Positions 8,145 to 17,257 of a stretch of DNA of 64,000 nucleotides are shown here, in pieces. The stretch is from the NCBI RefSeq assembly GCF_002966125.1, contig NZ_CP027062.1, forward strand, positions 2,900,501 to 2,964,500, written 5' to 3'. Each line of letters starts with the position of its first letter. Positions within the stretch are counted from its first letter, which is position 1. The DNA is from Pukyongia salina. GTDB lineage: Bacteria; Bacteroidota; Bacteroidia; Flavobacteriales; Flavobacteriaceae. Below the pieces are notes generated by a model that saw only the letters and a program-made list of their open reading frames with translations, was not told the origin of the DNA and searched no databases. A program made the translations under genes and the position numbers.

Positions 8145-9017
8145 TTATTTTAATACCTCGGCAACTCTTTTACCAATTTCGGCAGGTGAGTCCACCACGT
8201 GAATTCCGCAGGCTCTCATGATCTTCTTCTTGGCTTGAGCAGTGTCGTCACTACCTCCTACTATGGCGCCGGCATGCCCCATCGTACGGCCCGCAGGTGC
8301 TGTCTCACCGGCTATAAAACCAATGATAGGTTTAGTGCTGCCAGATTCCTTATACCAGTTGGCCGCGTCTGCTTCCAGTTGTCCGCCAATCTCCCCGATC
8401 ATTACAACCGCTTCGGTCTCTTCGTCATTAATAAGTAATTCTACAGCTTCTTTGGTTGTGGTGCCAATTATCGGGTCACCACCAATTCCAATAGCGGTAG
8501 TGATGCCCAGTCCTTGTTTAACAACCTGGTCTGCCGCTTCGTAAGTTAGGGTTCCCGACTTAGATACAATACCCACTCTTCCCTTCTTAAAAACAAAACC
8601 AGGCATGATCCCTACTTTCGCTTCATCGGGTGTGATAACACCAGGACAGTTTGGACCTACAAGCCTGCAATCCCTGTCCTTGAGGTAATCGGCAGCCTTG
8701 ATCATATCGGCAACCGGAATACCTTCGGTAATGGTTATAATAACATCGATCCCTGCATCGGCAGCTTCCATGATAGCGTCGGCAGCAAATGCCGGAGGGA
8801 CGAAGATGATGGAGACATTAGCAGCTGTTTTCTTAACCGCTTCTTCAACCGTGTTGAAAACCGGCTTATCCAGATGGGTTTGCCCTCCTTTTCCGGGTGT
8901 TACCCCGCCTACTACATTGGTTCCATACTCGATCATCTGCTCGGCGTGAAACGTTCCTTCGCTACCGGTAAATCCCTGTACAATTATCTTCGAATCCTTA
9001 TTAACTAAAACACTCAT
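8145..9017 (-). CDS. sucD: Succinyl-CoA synthetase alpha subunit
   Basis: TCA-cycle enzyme subunit that carries the phosphohistidine and binds CoA in the succinyl-CoA to succinate step. At 290 residues it matches the family. It has the CoA-binding start VQGFTGSEGTFHAEQ, GPNCPGVI near 122-129, and the active-site His at about 248 within GHAGAIVGG. The beta subunit gene is not adjacent, which is usual in flavobacteria. It has its own promoter (9052-9059) and terminator, so it appears monocistronic. Confidence 0.97.
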   Translation of the reverse strand: MSVLVNKDSKIIVQGFTGSEGTFHAEQMIEYGTNVVGGVTPGKGGQTHLDKPVFNTVEEAVKKTAANVSIIFVPPAFAADAIMEAADAGIDVIITITEGIPVADMIKAADYLKDRDCRLVGPNCPGVITPDEAKVGIMPGFVFKKGRVGIVSKSGTLTYEAADQVVKQGLGITTAIGIGGDPIIGTTTKEAVELLINDEETEAVVMIGEIGGQLEADAANWYKESGSTKPIIGFIAGETAPAGRTMGHAGAIVGGSDDTAQAKKKIMRACGIHVVDSPAEIGKRVAEVLK

Positions 9018-9051
9018 GGAAGTTTAAAAATTTATATGAATAATTTGGGTG

Positions 9052-9059
9052 CAAATATA
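9052..9059 (-). promoter_or_regulatory. -7 promoter element for sucD
   Basis: The minus-strand sequence TATATTTG matches TAnnTTTG. The predicted start site is near 9046, 29 nt before the ATG. Confidence 0.6.
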
Positions 9060-9087
9060 TCCCTTTGAAGTGGGTTATAAAAGAATT

Positions 9088-9501
9088 TTAAACCTTAACT
9101 CGATGGTAAGATTCGTGGGTGTCGTCCTTGTCTGTAACCGGCTGACTTACCTGGTAACCCCTATATAACTGATCGTCCTTAATCTCCCAAATAGCGATAA
9201 AATGAGCGATTCCCAGCTCTTCATCGGGGTTCTCTATGGTACGGATGTAATATTTATACCGGATGGTAATATGTTTGTCGTCCTGGAGTAAATGACTAAC
9301 CTCTATCCTAAGATCGTGATAAGAGCGCCTTACTTCGGCAAAGAATTCTACAAGATCATCGTAATGCATGATGCTCAATCCATCGGCACTGTTCCAGATG
9401 AGGACCATATCCTTATGCATGAATTTTTCAAGTACCGTATCGTCTTTAAGGATGTCCGATTGATAAAAACTCCTTACGATCTCTTTGGCATTCTTACTCA
9501 T
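9088..9501 (-). CDS. NTF2-like (SnoaL-fold) protein
   Basis: A 137-residue protein. The pattern SFYQSDILKDDTVLEKFMHKDM at the start and a central beta-sheet (ITIRYKYYIRTIENPDEELGIAHFIAIWEIKDDQLYRGYQVSQPV) fit the NTF2/SnoaL fold. This fold is used by small isomerases, cyclases and binding proteins. No substrate can be assigned. Its ATG overlaps the stop of the second lpxD (ATGA), so it is the last gene of the lipid A operon. Confidence 0.72.
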   Translation of the reverse strand: MSKNAKEIVRSFYQSDILKDDTVLEKFMHKDMVLIWNSADGLSIMHYDDLVEFFAEVRRSYHDLRIEVSHLLQDDKHITIRYKYYIRTIENPDEELGIAHFIAIWEIKDDQLYRGYQVSQPVTDKDDTHESYHRVKV

Positions 9502-10436
9502 TGTATTTTATCAAGTTTATCGATTATATCCGGAATTAGCCTGATGGATGCAATCTCTTTATATTTTTTTCTGAATTCATCAGCCGGTGTTCCAAAATAC
9601 GACTTATGGCCGGGTAACGATTTACTCACACCGCTTTGTGCAGAAATTACGGCTTTTTCACCAATCGTTATTCCGCTGGTAATACCTACCTGTCCCCAGA
9701 TGGTAACCATATCCTCAATAAGCACACAACCTGCAATCCCTACCTGGGAAGCAATAAGGCAACGACGGCCAATCACCGAATCATGCCCTACATGTACTTG
9801 ATTGTCCAGTTTGGTTCCTTCCCCAATGATCGTGGAGGCAGATACGCCCCTGTCTATGGTACATAAGGCTCCTATGTCTACATTATCCTTTATGATCACA
9901 TTACCCCCGCTAATCAGGCGGTCGTAATTTTCGGGCCTGTTCTTATAGTAAAAAGCATCGGCCCCCAATACGGTTCCCGAATGTATTGTTACATTATTGC
10001 CAATCACCGTATTATCATAGATGCACACGTTAGAATGGATCAAACAATCGTTACCTATCTGTACATTGTTGCCAATAAATACATTAGGCTGGATGATGGT
10101 ATGCCTGCCAATTACTGCATTTTCGGCTATAGCCGCCCTTGCAGGCTCGAAGGGGTTGAAATGATTGGTAAGTTTATTAAAATCGCGAAACGGATCATCC
10201 GAGATCAAGAGAGCCTTCCCCTTAGGGCAATCCACCTTTTTATTGATAAGGATCACTGTAGCCAGGGATCTTAAGGCCTTATCGTAATATTTCGGGTGAT
10301 CGACAAAAACAATATCTCCGGGCTGAACTACATGTATCTCGTTCATCCCCAGCACAGGAAAGTTGGCATCACCAACATATTCACAGTCTAAGATCTGTGC
10401 AATATCTTCCAATTTTTGTTGCGTGCCGAATTTCAT
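9498..10436 (-). CDS. Second LpxD-like UDP-3-O-acylglucosamine N-acyltransferase
   Basis: A left-handed beta-helix acyltransferase of 312 residues. An N-terminal LpxD-type uridine-binding domain (about 1-100, with VVQPGDIVFVDHPKYYDKAL) is followed by many hexapeptide repeats (for example IGNNVQIGNDC). The catalytic His of LpxD corresponds to H218 (HVGHDSVIG). It is a paralogue of the other lpxD in this operon (13209-14234) but shorter, and it lacks the usual FGF in the substrate region (ADAFYYKNRPEN). It could transfer a different acyl chain or act on another nucleotide sugar. Flavobacteria commonly have this second copy next to efp. Confidence 0.85.
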   Translation of the reverse strand: MKFGTQQKLEDIAQILDCEYVGDANFPVLGMNEIHVVQPGDIVFVDHPKYYDKALRSLATVILINKKVDCPKGKALLISDDPFRDFNKLTNHFNPFEPARAAIAENAVIGRHTIIQPNVFIGNNVQIGNDCLIHSNVCIYDNTVIGNNVTIHSGTVLGADAFYYKNRPENYDRLISGGNVIIKDNVDIGALCTIDRGVSASTIIGEGTKLDNQVHVGHDSVIGRRCLIASQVGIAGCVLIEDMVTIWGQVGITSGITIGEKAVISAQSGVSKSLPGHKSYFGTPADEFRKKYKEIASIRLIPDIIDKLDKIQ

Positions 10437-10441
10437 ACGAG

Positions 10442-11008
10442 CTATTCCTTGATTCGTTCCTGGTATTGACCTTTATCTGTATCGATCTTGATCTTATCTC
10501 CTTCGTTGATGAATAAAGGTACGTTAATTTGTGCACCGGTCTCCACAGTTGCCGGTTTAGTTGCATTAGTAGCGGTATTTCCTTTTACTCCCGGCTCTGT
10601 GGCTGTTACTTCCAGGATCACATGAGCAGGCATTTCAACAGACAAGGGCATGTTGTCCTCTGTGTTTATGATCACAGTCACCACTTCGCCTTCTTTCATC
10701 AGGTCCGGGGTGTCTAAAGCATCTTTCTGAAGTTGAATTTGTGTGTAATCTTCAGTATTCATAAAGTGAAAGGTATCCCCTTCATTATACAAATACTGAA
10801 ATTTATGAGTCTCCACCCTAACGTCTTCTATCTTATGCCCTGCCGAAAAAGTATTGTCTATCACCTTCCCGGTGGTAACACTTTTTAATTTGGTACGTAC
10901 GAATGCCGGGCCTTTACCTGGTTTTACGTGGAGAAACTCTATAATCTTATAAATGTCGTGATTGTACTTTATACACAATCCTTTTCTAATATCTGAAGTA
11001 GTTGCCAT
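10442..11008 (-). CDS. efp: Elongation factor P
   Basis: Translation factor that rescues ribosomes stalled on consecutive prolines. It has 188 residues. The N-terminal KOW-like domain has the modification loop HVKPGKGPAFVRTK, with K32 at the place of the modified lysine. Two OB-type domains follow, ending INVPLFINEGDKIKIDT. It is placed between lpxA and the second lpxD, so its level may follow lipid A synthesis. The gaps to its neighbours are short (15 nt to lpxA, 5 nt to lpxD). Confidence 0.97.
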   Translation of the reverse strand: MATTSDIRKGLCIKYNHDIYKIIEFLHVKPGKGPAFVRTKLKSVTTGKVIDNTFSAGHKIEDVRVETHKFQYLYNEGDTFHFMNTEDYTQIQLQKDALDTPDLMKEGEVVTVIINTEDNMPLSVEMPAHVILEVTATEPGVKGNTATNATKPATVETGAQINVPLFINEGDKIKIDTDKGQYQERIKE

Positions 11009-11023
11009 TGTATTATTTCTGAA

Positions 11024-11809
11024 TTAATTTGAACTGAAGTAGCCTTTCATGATTCCACGCTTCGAGTTCTTTATGAATTGAAGGATCTCATCCCGTTCGG
11101 GAGTAGCTTCCATTTCGGCTTCAATGATCTCTGAAGCCTGGGTAGTATTGTAATTTTTCTGATAGAGGATGCGATAGATATTCTGTATTTCCCTGATCTT
11201 TTCCGGGCTGAATCCTCTACGTCTTAGTCCGATGGAGTTGATCCCCACATAAGACAAAGGCTCACGGGCTCCCTTCACATAAGGCGGGACATCTTTCCTT
11301 ACCAGGGATCCTCCTGTAACGAAGGCGTGGTTCCCAATCATACAGAACTGGTGAACGGCTGTCATTCCGGCTAACACAACGTAGTCTCCCACCGTAATGT
11401 GGCCTGCCAGAGTGCTGTTGTTTGAAAAGATACAGTTGTCTCCCACAATACAATCGTGTGCGATATGGCAGTAGGCCATGATCCAGCAATTCTTACCAAT
11501 TACCGTTTTACCGCGATCTATAGTACCCCTGTTTATGGTAACATATTCCCTGATGGTGGTACCATCTCCAATTTCGGCAGTGGTATCTTCATCGTTGAAC
11601 TTTAGATCCTGCGGAATGGCAGAGATCACAGCACCCGGGAAAATATTGCAGTTCTTTCCTATTCGGGCGCCTTCCATTATGGTGACATTAGACCCTATCC
11701 AGGTTCCTTCACCAATCACCACGTTGCTGTGGATGGTGGTAAAGGGCTCGATCACCACATTTTTGGCAATTTTCGCACCGGGATGCACATATGCTAAAGG
11801 TTGATTCAT
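11024..11809 (-). CDS. lpxA: UDP-N-acetylglucosamine O-acyltransferase
   Basis: First enzyme of lipid A synthesis; it moves a 3-hydroxyacyl chain from ACP to UDP-GlcNAc. It has 261 residues, with a beta-helix of hexapeptide repeats and the catalytic H118 in HIAHDC. The C-terminal helical part begins around SYVGINSIGLRRRGFSPEKI. It directly abuts lpxC-fabZ (stop and start adjacent), which places it third in the lpx operon. Confidence 0.97.
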   Translation of the reverse strand: MNQPLAYVHPGAKIAKNVVIEPFTTIHSNVVIGEGTWIGSNVTIMEGARIGKNCNIFPGAVISAIPQDLKFNDEDTTAEIGDGTTIREYVTINRGTIDRGKTVIGKNCWIMAYCHIAHDCIVGDNCIFSNNSTLAGHITVGDYVVLAGMTAVHQFCMIGNHAFVTGGSLVRKDVPPYVKGAREPLSYVGINSIGLRRRGFSPEKIREIQNIYRILYQKNYNTTQASEIIEAEMEATPERDEILQFIKNSKRGIMKGYFSSN

Positions 11810-13204
11810 TTAAATATTTTTAGTTTTTACGATCTGCGCCATTAATTCGGCTTCTGTAACCAACTTATTATTGGCATAGGCTTTTCCATTCATGTGTACG
11901 ATCCCTCTGCGAATAGGAGAAATAAGCTTCAGATCGAAAAATAACGTATCCCCCGGATTTACCTGTTGTTTAAATTTCACATTGTTGATCTTCATAAAGT
12001 AAGTGAGGTAATTCTCGGGATCCGGCACGGTGCTCAACGCGAGTATCCCTCCGGTCTGGGCCATTGCCTCTACAATAAGAACGCCTGGCATCACGGGTGC
12101 TCCCGGGAAGTGCCCCACAAAAAATGGTTCGTTCATGGTCACGTTCTTTAGGCCAACCACATGCGAATCGGATAGCTCCAGGATCTTATCCACCAAGAGA
12201 AATGGCGGCCTGTGTGGTAGCATATCCATAATTTGGTTCACATCCTTTACGGGAGGCTGGTTAACATCGAATTGCGGAACCTTATTACGGTTCTCCAGTT
12301 TGATCATTTTAGAAAGTTTCTTCGCAAACTGAGTATTTATATAATGTCCGGGCTTATTAGCGATCACTTTTCCTCTTACCCGCGTCCCTATAAGCGCAAG
12401 GTCTCCCACTACGTCCAGGAGTTTATGCCGGGCAGCTTCATTGGGATAATGCAGGGTTAGGTTATCGAGGATTCCGTTGGGTTTTACAGATATCTTATCC
12501 TTTTTAAAGGCCTCACGCAGCTTTTCCATAGTGCTGGGAGACAATTCCTTGTCTACATACACTATGGCGTTGTTAAGATCACCACCTTTTATCAGGCCGT
12601 GTTCCAGCAACATCTCTATTTCGTGTAGAAAACTAAAGGTACGCGCATCGGAGATTTCATCTTTAAAATCGGATAGGCGCTTTAAGGAAGCATTCTGAGT
12701 TCCCAGAACTTTTGTCCCAAAATCGACCATAGTAGTCACCTGGTATTCATCGGATGGGATAATGGTTATCTCACTCCCAGATTCCTCATCGGTGTAGGAG
12801 ATAACTTCTTTGATGATATACTCTTCCCTGGGTGCCTCCTGCTCAACTATACCCGCCTTTTCGATGGCCTCCACGAAAAATTTTGAAGAGCCGTCCATAA
12901 TAGGAGGTTCAGAAGCATTTAATTCGATCATACAATTATCTACCTCCATCCCCACAAGGGCTGCCAATACATGTTCGGAAGTCTGGATCTTCACCCCCAG
13001 CTTCTCAAGATTGGTTCCCCGCTGCGTATTGACCACATAGTTGGCATCTGCCTCGATCACCGGATGGCCTTCCAGATCTACACGCACAAAGGCATAACCA
13101 TAATTCTCGGGAGCAGGTTTAAATGTAATGGTAACCTCTTTTCCGGTATGTAATCCCACGCCGGTAAGTGAAATCTCCTTACCTATAGTACGCTGTTTTA
13201 CCAT
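11810..13204 (-). CDS. lpxC/fabZ: Fused UDP-3-O-acyl-GlcNAc deacetylase / 3-hydroxyacyl-ACP dehydratase
   Basis: A two-domain enzyme of 464 residues. The LpxC half (about 1-310) has the zinc ligand H78 (SEHVLAAL), the HKLLDVVGD segment with the second His and the Asp, and KPGHYINTQFAKKL. It removes the N-acetyl group in the committed step of lipid A synthesis. The FabZ half (about 318-464) has LPHRPPFLLVDKIL and PGVLIVEAMAQTGG with its His and Glu, and dehydrates 3-hydroxyacyl-ACP. The fusion is standard in Bacteroidota and couples membrane lipid and lipid A supply. The start MVKQRTIG matches homologues; an ATG at 13216 overlapping the lpxD stop as ATGAATAA is the alternative. Confidence 0.95.
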   Translation of the reverse strand: MVKQRTIGKEISLTGVGLHTGKEVTITFKPAPENYGYAFVRVDLEGHPVIEADANYVVNTQRGTNLEKLGVKIQTSEHVLAALVGMEVDNCMIELNASEPPIMDGSSKFFVEAIEKAGIVEQEAPREEYIIKEVISYTDEESGSEITIIPSDEYQVTTMVDFGTKVLGTQNASLKRLSDFKDEISDARTFSFLHEIEMLLEHGLIKGGDLNNAIVYVDKELSPSTMEKLREAFKKDKISVKPNGILDNLTLHYPNEAARHKLLDVVGDLALIGTRVRGKVIANKPGHYINTQFAKKLSKMIKLENRNKVPQFDVNQPPVKDVNQIMDMLPHRPPFLLVDKILELSDSHVVGLKNVTMNEPFFVGHFPGAPVMPGVLIVEAMAQTGGILALSTVPDPENYLTYFMKINNVKFKQQVNPGDTLFFDLKLISPIRRGIVHMNGKAYANNKLVTEAELMAQIVKTKNI

Positions 13205-13208
13205 ACAT

Positions 13209-14234
13209 TTATTCATTGTTCTGGTTTTTTTCAAATGTATTAAATCGCTCTATTATTTTTGGCAGGTTTTTAAAATGTACATAACTTTTGTTGTAATCGC
13301 CGTATTTCAAGGCAGGCGATCCCTGTAGCACTTCATCGTCCTTAACATTGCGCCCAATACCACTCTGGGCCTGGATACGTACATTGTTTCCTATTACAAG
13401 GTGGCCCACTATACCTACCTGGCCGCCTATCATGCAATTCTTTCCAATTTTGGTAGATCCGGCTATTCCTGTTTGAGCAGCGATCACGGTATTCTCCCCT
13501 ATTTCTACATTATGAGCGATCTGGATCTGGTTGTCCAGTTTCACCCCTTTCCGTATCACAGTAGAGCCCAAGGTGGCCCTGTCTATAGTGGTACCGGCGC
13601 CTACGTCTACATTGTCTTCTATGATCACATTCCCCGTTTGAGGAACTTTAGAGTATTCTCCCTGTTCGTTGGGCGTAAAGCCAAAACCGTCGGCACCCAC
13701 GATCGCCCCGCTGTGAATCACGCAATTATTGCCAATCACAGATTCGGAATAGATCTTCGCGCCGGCAAAAACAACTACATTATCACCTATTTCCACATTA
13801 TCACCAATGTAGACATTAGGATAGATCTTTACGTTATCGCCAATTCGCACTTTCTCTCCTATATAGGAAAAGGCGCCCAGGTACAGGTTATCACCCATTT
13901 GTGAGCTTTCGGAAATAAAGACCGGTTGTTCGATCCCCGATTTGTTCATCTTTACCTGGTTGTAATATTCCAGGAGCTGGGAAAACGCCTTGTAGGCATC
14001 TTCTACACGGATCAAGGTAGTGGAGATATCGTTTTCAGCCACAAAATCCTTATCAACTATAGTCACCGAAGCCTCGGTGGTATAAATAAACTGGGTGTAC
14101 TTCGGGTTGGCCAGAAAGGTTAAACTTCCTTCCGATCCCTCCTCGATCTTCGCTAATTTAGATACTTCAACATCTGCATTGCCTTCTACTTCCCCGTTAA
14201 GTATCCCCGCAATCTGGGTGGCTGTAAATTTCAT
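13209..14234 (-). CDS. lpxD: UDP-3-O-acylglucosamine N-acyltransferase
   Basis: Third enzyme of lipid A synthesis; it adds the N-linked hydroxyacyl chain. It has 341 residues. The N-terminal domain (about 1-100) has the aromatic-rich LpxD pattern, and hexapeptide repeats follow. [11 protein letters not shown] near 180-190 and H241 (QIAHNVEIG) correspond to substrate-binding and catalytic residues. This is the conventional copy and the first gene of the operon, with a promoter at 14253-14260. It is likely the main LpxD, with the shorter paralogue at 9498-10436 as an additional one. Confidence 0.96.
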   Translation of the reverse strand: MKFTATQIAGILNGEVEGNADVEVSKLAKIEEGSEGSLTFLANPKYTQFIYTTEASVTIVDKDFVAENDISTTLIRVEDAYKAFSQLLEYYNQVKMNKSGIEQPVFISESSQMGDNLYLGAFSYIGEKVRIGDNVKIYPNVYIGDNVEIGDNVVVFAGAKIYSESVIGNNCVIHSGAIVGADGFGFTPNEQGEYSKVPQTGNVIIEDNVDVGAGTTIDRATLGSTVIRKGVKLDNQIQIAHNVEIGENTVIAAQTGIAGSTKIGKNCMIGGQVGIVGHLVIGNNVRIQAQSGIGRNVKDDEVLQGSPALKYGDYNKSYVHFKNLPKIIERFNTFEKNQNNE

Positions 14235-14252
14235 GTTTAGATTTCAGTGTTG

Positions 14253-14260
14253 CAAAAATA
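14253..14260 (-). promoter_or_regulatory. -7 promoter element of the lipid A operon
   Basis: The minus-strand sequence TATTTTTG matches TAnnTTTG. The predicted start site is near 14247, 13 nt before the lpxD ATG. The downstream genes are packed without room for further promoters down to 9088. Confidence 0.55.
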
Positions 14261-14274
14261 GAAAAAAAGGTTCA

Positions 14275-15501
14275 TTAATCAGACTTGGGGTAGCACAGAT
14301 AATATTTTACCACCTTTTCTGAAAGTGCTTTCAGATTAAGCTGATCACTGGCTTTAGCTACATCTATCACCTTCCCGCTACGGGTAAGTAAATTTATAGT
14401 GTCCTTCTCCATGCTGTAAGCCTGATTACTAATATGACCCGTAAATACGAAATAGGTTGCTTCCCGTTGTGAAATATTATGTTTCTGCCGAACCTCTTTT
14501 ATTCTTTGCTGAACTTTTTCTTCTGAAAAGGGTTTATTCTGAAGTTTGATCTTCAGGAGTTCCCTATTTAATAACATCTCCGAAATATTCCGAAGTACAA
14601 AATCGTCATTCTGCTGCCACATCTTCATAGCCGAAATAATATCGTAATCGTCCAGCCTTGCGAAAAGCTCCAGGGTGTCCTCATTGAATATTAGGGTTTC
14701 CCCGTCCCGTTTCAGAAAAAAAGAAAGTGCATCACTAGCCGGTAATTTTACCCCCTTCTGTGTAAGCTCTTTTGCCCTCTTTAGCAGATTTACCAGTAAC
14801 TGCTCGGCCACGATTCCGGTTTTATGCAGATAGACCTGCCAGTACATCAACCTGCGGGCTACAATAAATTTTTCAACAGAATAGATACCTTTCTCCTCTA
14901 CCACTAACTGGTCATCCTGCACATGCAGCATGGCAATAAGCCTGTCTGAACTAATGGTTCCTTCGGCAACTCCCGTATAGAAACTATCCCGCTTTAGATA
15001 ATCCATACGGTCCATATCCAACTGACTCGAAATTAACTGATGAAAGAATTTTCTTGGATATTCGTTCTTAAATATGGAAATAGCCATGGATAACTGTCCG
15101 CCGAATTCTTTGTTCAAAACCTCCATGAAATACAGTGAGATCTGCTCATGGGTAACATCTTCGGCTATGCTGTGTTCCATGGCGTGAGAGAACGGCCCAT
15201 GGCCAATGTCGTGCAATAGGATAGCCACACACAAGGCCTCTTCCTCTTCGTTCGAGATCTCGATGCCTTTCTTTTTTAGGATGGTCACAGCCCGCGTCAT
15301 AAGATGCAGCGCGCCAAGGGCGTGATGAAATCTGGTGTGGTGGGCACCGGGATATACGAGGTACGACATTCCCATCTGACTTATTCTTCGCAGTCTCTGA
15401 AAATATCGGTGTTCGATCAATTTATAAATAAGCGGTCCCGGGATGGTAATAAAACCGTAGATAGGGTCGTTTACTATGGTGAGTTTGGGTTTCTGCTTCA
15501 A
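14275..15501 (-). CDS. HD-domain phosphohydrolase
   Basis: A 408-residue metal-dependent phosphohydrolase. The HD set is visible as H59/H60 (TRFHHALGALHL), H97-D98 (ILLHDIGHGPFSH) and D174-type residues in SQLDMDRMDYLKRDS. The sequence resembles dGTPase-like HD proteins that act on nucleotides. A family name more precise than that is not justified. It is divergent from porX, a placement common in flavobacteria, but no functional tie to secretion is shown by the sequence. Confidence 0.9.
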   Translation of the reverse strand: MKQKPKLTIVNDPIYGFITIPGPLIYKLIEHRYFQRLRRISQMGMSYLVYPGAHHTRFHHALGALHLMTRAVTILKKKGIEISNEEEEALCVAILLHDIGHGPFSHAMEHSIAEDVTHEQISLYFMEVLNKEFGGQLSMAISIFKNEYPRKFFHQLISSQLDMDRMDYLKRDSFYTGVAEGTISSDRLIAMLHVQDDQLVVEEKGIYSVEKFIVARRLMYWQVYLHKTGIVAEQLLVNLLKRAKELTQKGVKLPASDALSFFLKRDGETLIFNEDTLELFARLDDYDIISAMKMWQQNDDFVLRNISEMLLNRELLKIKLQNKPFSEEKVQQRIKEVRQKHNISQREATYFVFTGHISNQAYSMEKDTINLLTRSGKVIDVAKASDQLNLKALSEKVVKYYLCYPKSD

Positions 15502-15619
15502 ACTTTAACTTTTAATTAATAGGGCCAGCCGTGATTTTGATCGACTTCGGAATTAAATTTGATTCTCCTTACAGACGTGGCGTCACGGTCATTCTAAATA
15601 CATAAACAAATATACATAT

Positions 15620-17170
15620 ATGAGCGACATAAAAGTTCTTTGGGTTGATGATGAGATCGACCTGCTAAAACCTCACATACTATTCCTTGAAGGTAAAAAT
15701 TACGTGGTCACCACAGCTCAAAGTGGTACCGAGGCCCTGGAGGAAATTAAAAAGGACAATTTCGATATCGTTTTCCTGGACGAGAACATGCCCGGACTCA
15801 CAGGCCTGGAGACCCTCGCAGAGATCAAGGAACGACAGGCTTCACTGCCCGTGGTAATGATCACCAAAAGTGAGGAAGAATATATCATGGAGGAAGCAAT
15901 TGGGTCTAAGATCGCAGACTACCTTATTAAACCGGTGAACCCAAACCAGATCTTGCTCAGCCTGAAGAAGAACCTCGACCACTCACGGCTTATCTCCGAA
16001 AAGACAACCTCGAGCTACCAGCAGGAATTCCGGAAGATCGCTATGGATATGTCTATGATCAATAGCTACCAGGGATGGGCAGAGTTGTATCAGAAACTAG
16101 TTTACTGGGAACTGCAATTGGAAGATATTGAAGACAGCGGAATGTTCGAGATCCTGGAATCGCAGAAGATAGAAGCGAACAACCAGTTCTGTAAGTTTAT
16201 CGATAAAAACTACCCCAACTGGTTCAATGGTGCAGACGATGCACCTATTATGTCTCACACCTTATTTAAAGAAAAGGTACAGCCACAGCTAAAGCAAGGT
16301 AAGCCAACACTACTGGTCGTGATCGATAATCTGCGTTTCGATCAATGGAAGGCCTTCGAGCCGTTTTTAACCAATGTGTATAAGAAAGAACAGGAAGAAT
16401 TATTCTACAGCATACTACCCACCGCCACTCAATATGCGCGTAATGCCATCTTTTCGGGCCTTATGCCAAGTGACATGGAGAAGCAATTCCCCAAGTACTG
16501 GCTTAACGATACAGACGAAGGCGGCAAGAACATGTACGAAAAAGAATTTCTGGAAGCGCAGTTAAGGAGGCTTGGTTTAGACCTCAACTGGAGCTACCAC
16601 AAGATATCTTCCTTAAAACAAGGAAAACGCCTGGAGGAGAATTTCAAGAGTCATAAGGATGAAGACCTCACCGTGATCGTCTATAACTTCGTGGATATGC
16701 TGTCGCATTCTAAAACCGAAATGGAAGTGATCAAGGAATTAGCGTCTAACGATAAGTCGTATAGATCGTTAACCCAAAGCTGGTTTAAAAATTCACCCTT
16801 GATGAACATCATCCAGCAAGCCGCGCAACTGGGCTTCAAACTTATCATCACCACAGACCACGGGACCATCAACGTGAAGAACCCCTCTAAGGTGATAGGC
16901 GACAAGAACACCAGTTTAAATTTGCGGTACAAGACCGGTAAGAGCCTTACCTACGAAGAAAAAGACGTACTGGCAGCTGTGGATCCGGGGAGGATCAAGC
17001 TACCCTCTATCCACATGAGCAGCTCGTTTATATTTGCCAAGGGAGATCTTTTCTTCGCCTACCCCAACAATTACAATCACTATGTAAGTTACTATCGAAA
17101 CACCTACCAGCATGGAGGTGTCTCGCTGGAGGAAATGGTTATTCCTTTCGCTGTGCTGGACCCCAAATAG
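15620..17170 (+). CDS. porX: PorX: response regulator with PglZ-type phosphodiesterase domain
   Basis: Regulator of the type IX secretion system. It has 516 residues. The receiver domain (1-120) has D10/D11, the phospho-acceptor D54 (FLDENMPG), T82 and K104. A helical linker is followed by an alkaline-phosphatase-like PglZ domain (about 225-516). That domain has VVIDNLRFDQW (D236), the nucleophile Thr near 270 (LPTATQYARN), TTDHGT and QHGGVSLEEM for zinc binding. In Porphyromonas and Flavobacterium, PorX binds PorL, and its effector domain hydrolyses oligonucleotides. Its presence says the organism secretes and probably glides through T9SS. The partner kinase PorY is not in the window. Confidence 0.96.
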   Translation: MSDIKVLWVDDEIDLLKPHILFLEGKNYVVTTAQSGTEALEEIKKDNFDIVFLDENMPGLTGLETLAEIKERQASLPVVMITKSEEEYIMEEAIGSKIADYLIKPVNPNQILLSLKKNLDHSRLISEKTTSSYQQEFRKIAMDMSMINSYQGWAELYQKLVYWELQLEDIEDSGMFEILESQKIEANNQFCKFIDKNYPNWFNGADDAPIMSHTLFKEKVQPQLKQGKPTLLVVIDNLRFDQWKAFEPFLTNVYKKEQEELFYSILPTATQYARNAIFSGLMPSDMEKQFPKYWLNDTDEGGKNMYEKEFLEAQLRRLGLDLNWSYHKISSLKQGKRLEENFKSHKDEDLTVIVYNFVDMLSHSKTEMEVIKELASNDKSYRSLTQSWFKNSPLMNIIQQAAQLGFKLIITTDHGTINVKNPSKVIGDKNTSLNLRYKTGKSLTYEEKDVLAAVDPGRIKLPSIHMSSSFIFAKGDLFFAYPNNYNHYVSYYRNTYQHGGVSLEEMVIPFAVLDPK

Positions 17171-17200
17171 CGTAGGAGTTTTCCTCATTATTACAGATTA

Positions 17201-17230
17201 TCGAGTTTTTTAGCAAATAATCGAGTTTTT
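17201..17230 (+). repeat. Direct repeat at the tsaE promoter
   Basis: TCGAGTTTTT occurs at 17201-17210 and again at 17221-17230, with the preceding TA also shared. The copies start exactly 20 bp apart, about two helical turns, immediately before the -7 element of tsaE. It may be a regulator site, or simply leftover repetition. Confidence 0.5.
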
Positions 17231-17234
17231 ATTA

Positions 17235-17242
17235 TATATTTG
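17235..17242 (+). promoter_or_regulatory. -7 promoter element for tsaE
   Basis: TATATTTG matches TAnnTTTG. The predicted start site is near 17248. The tsaE start is therefore the ATG at 17258, and the leader is very short. Confidence 0.6.
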
Positions 17243-17257
17243 TGCCAACCCGCTTAT

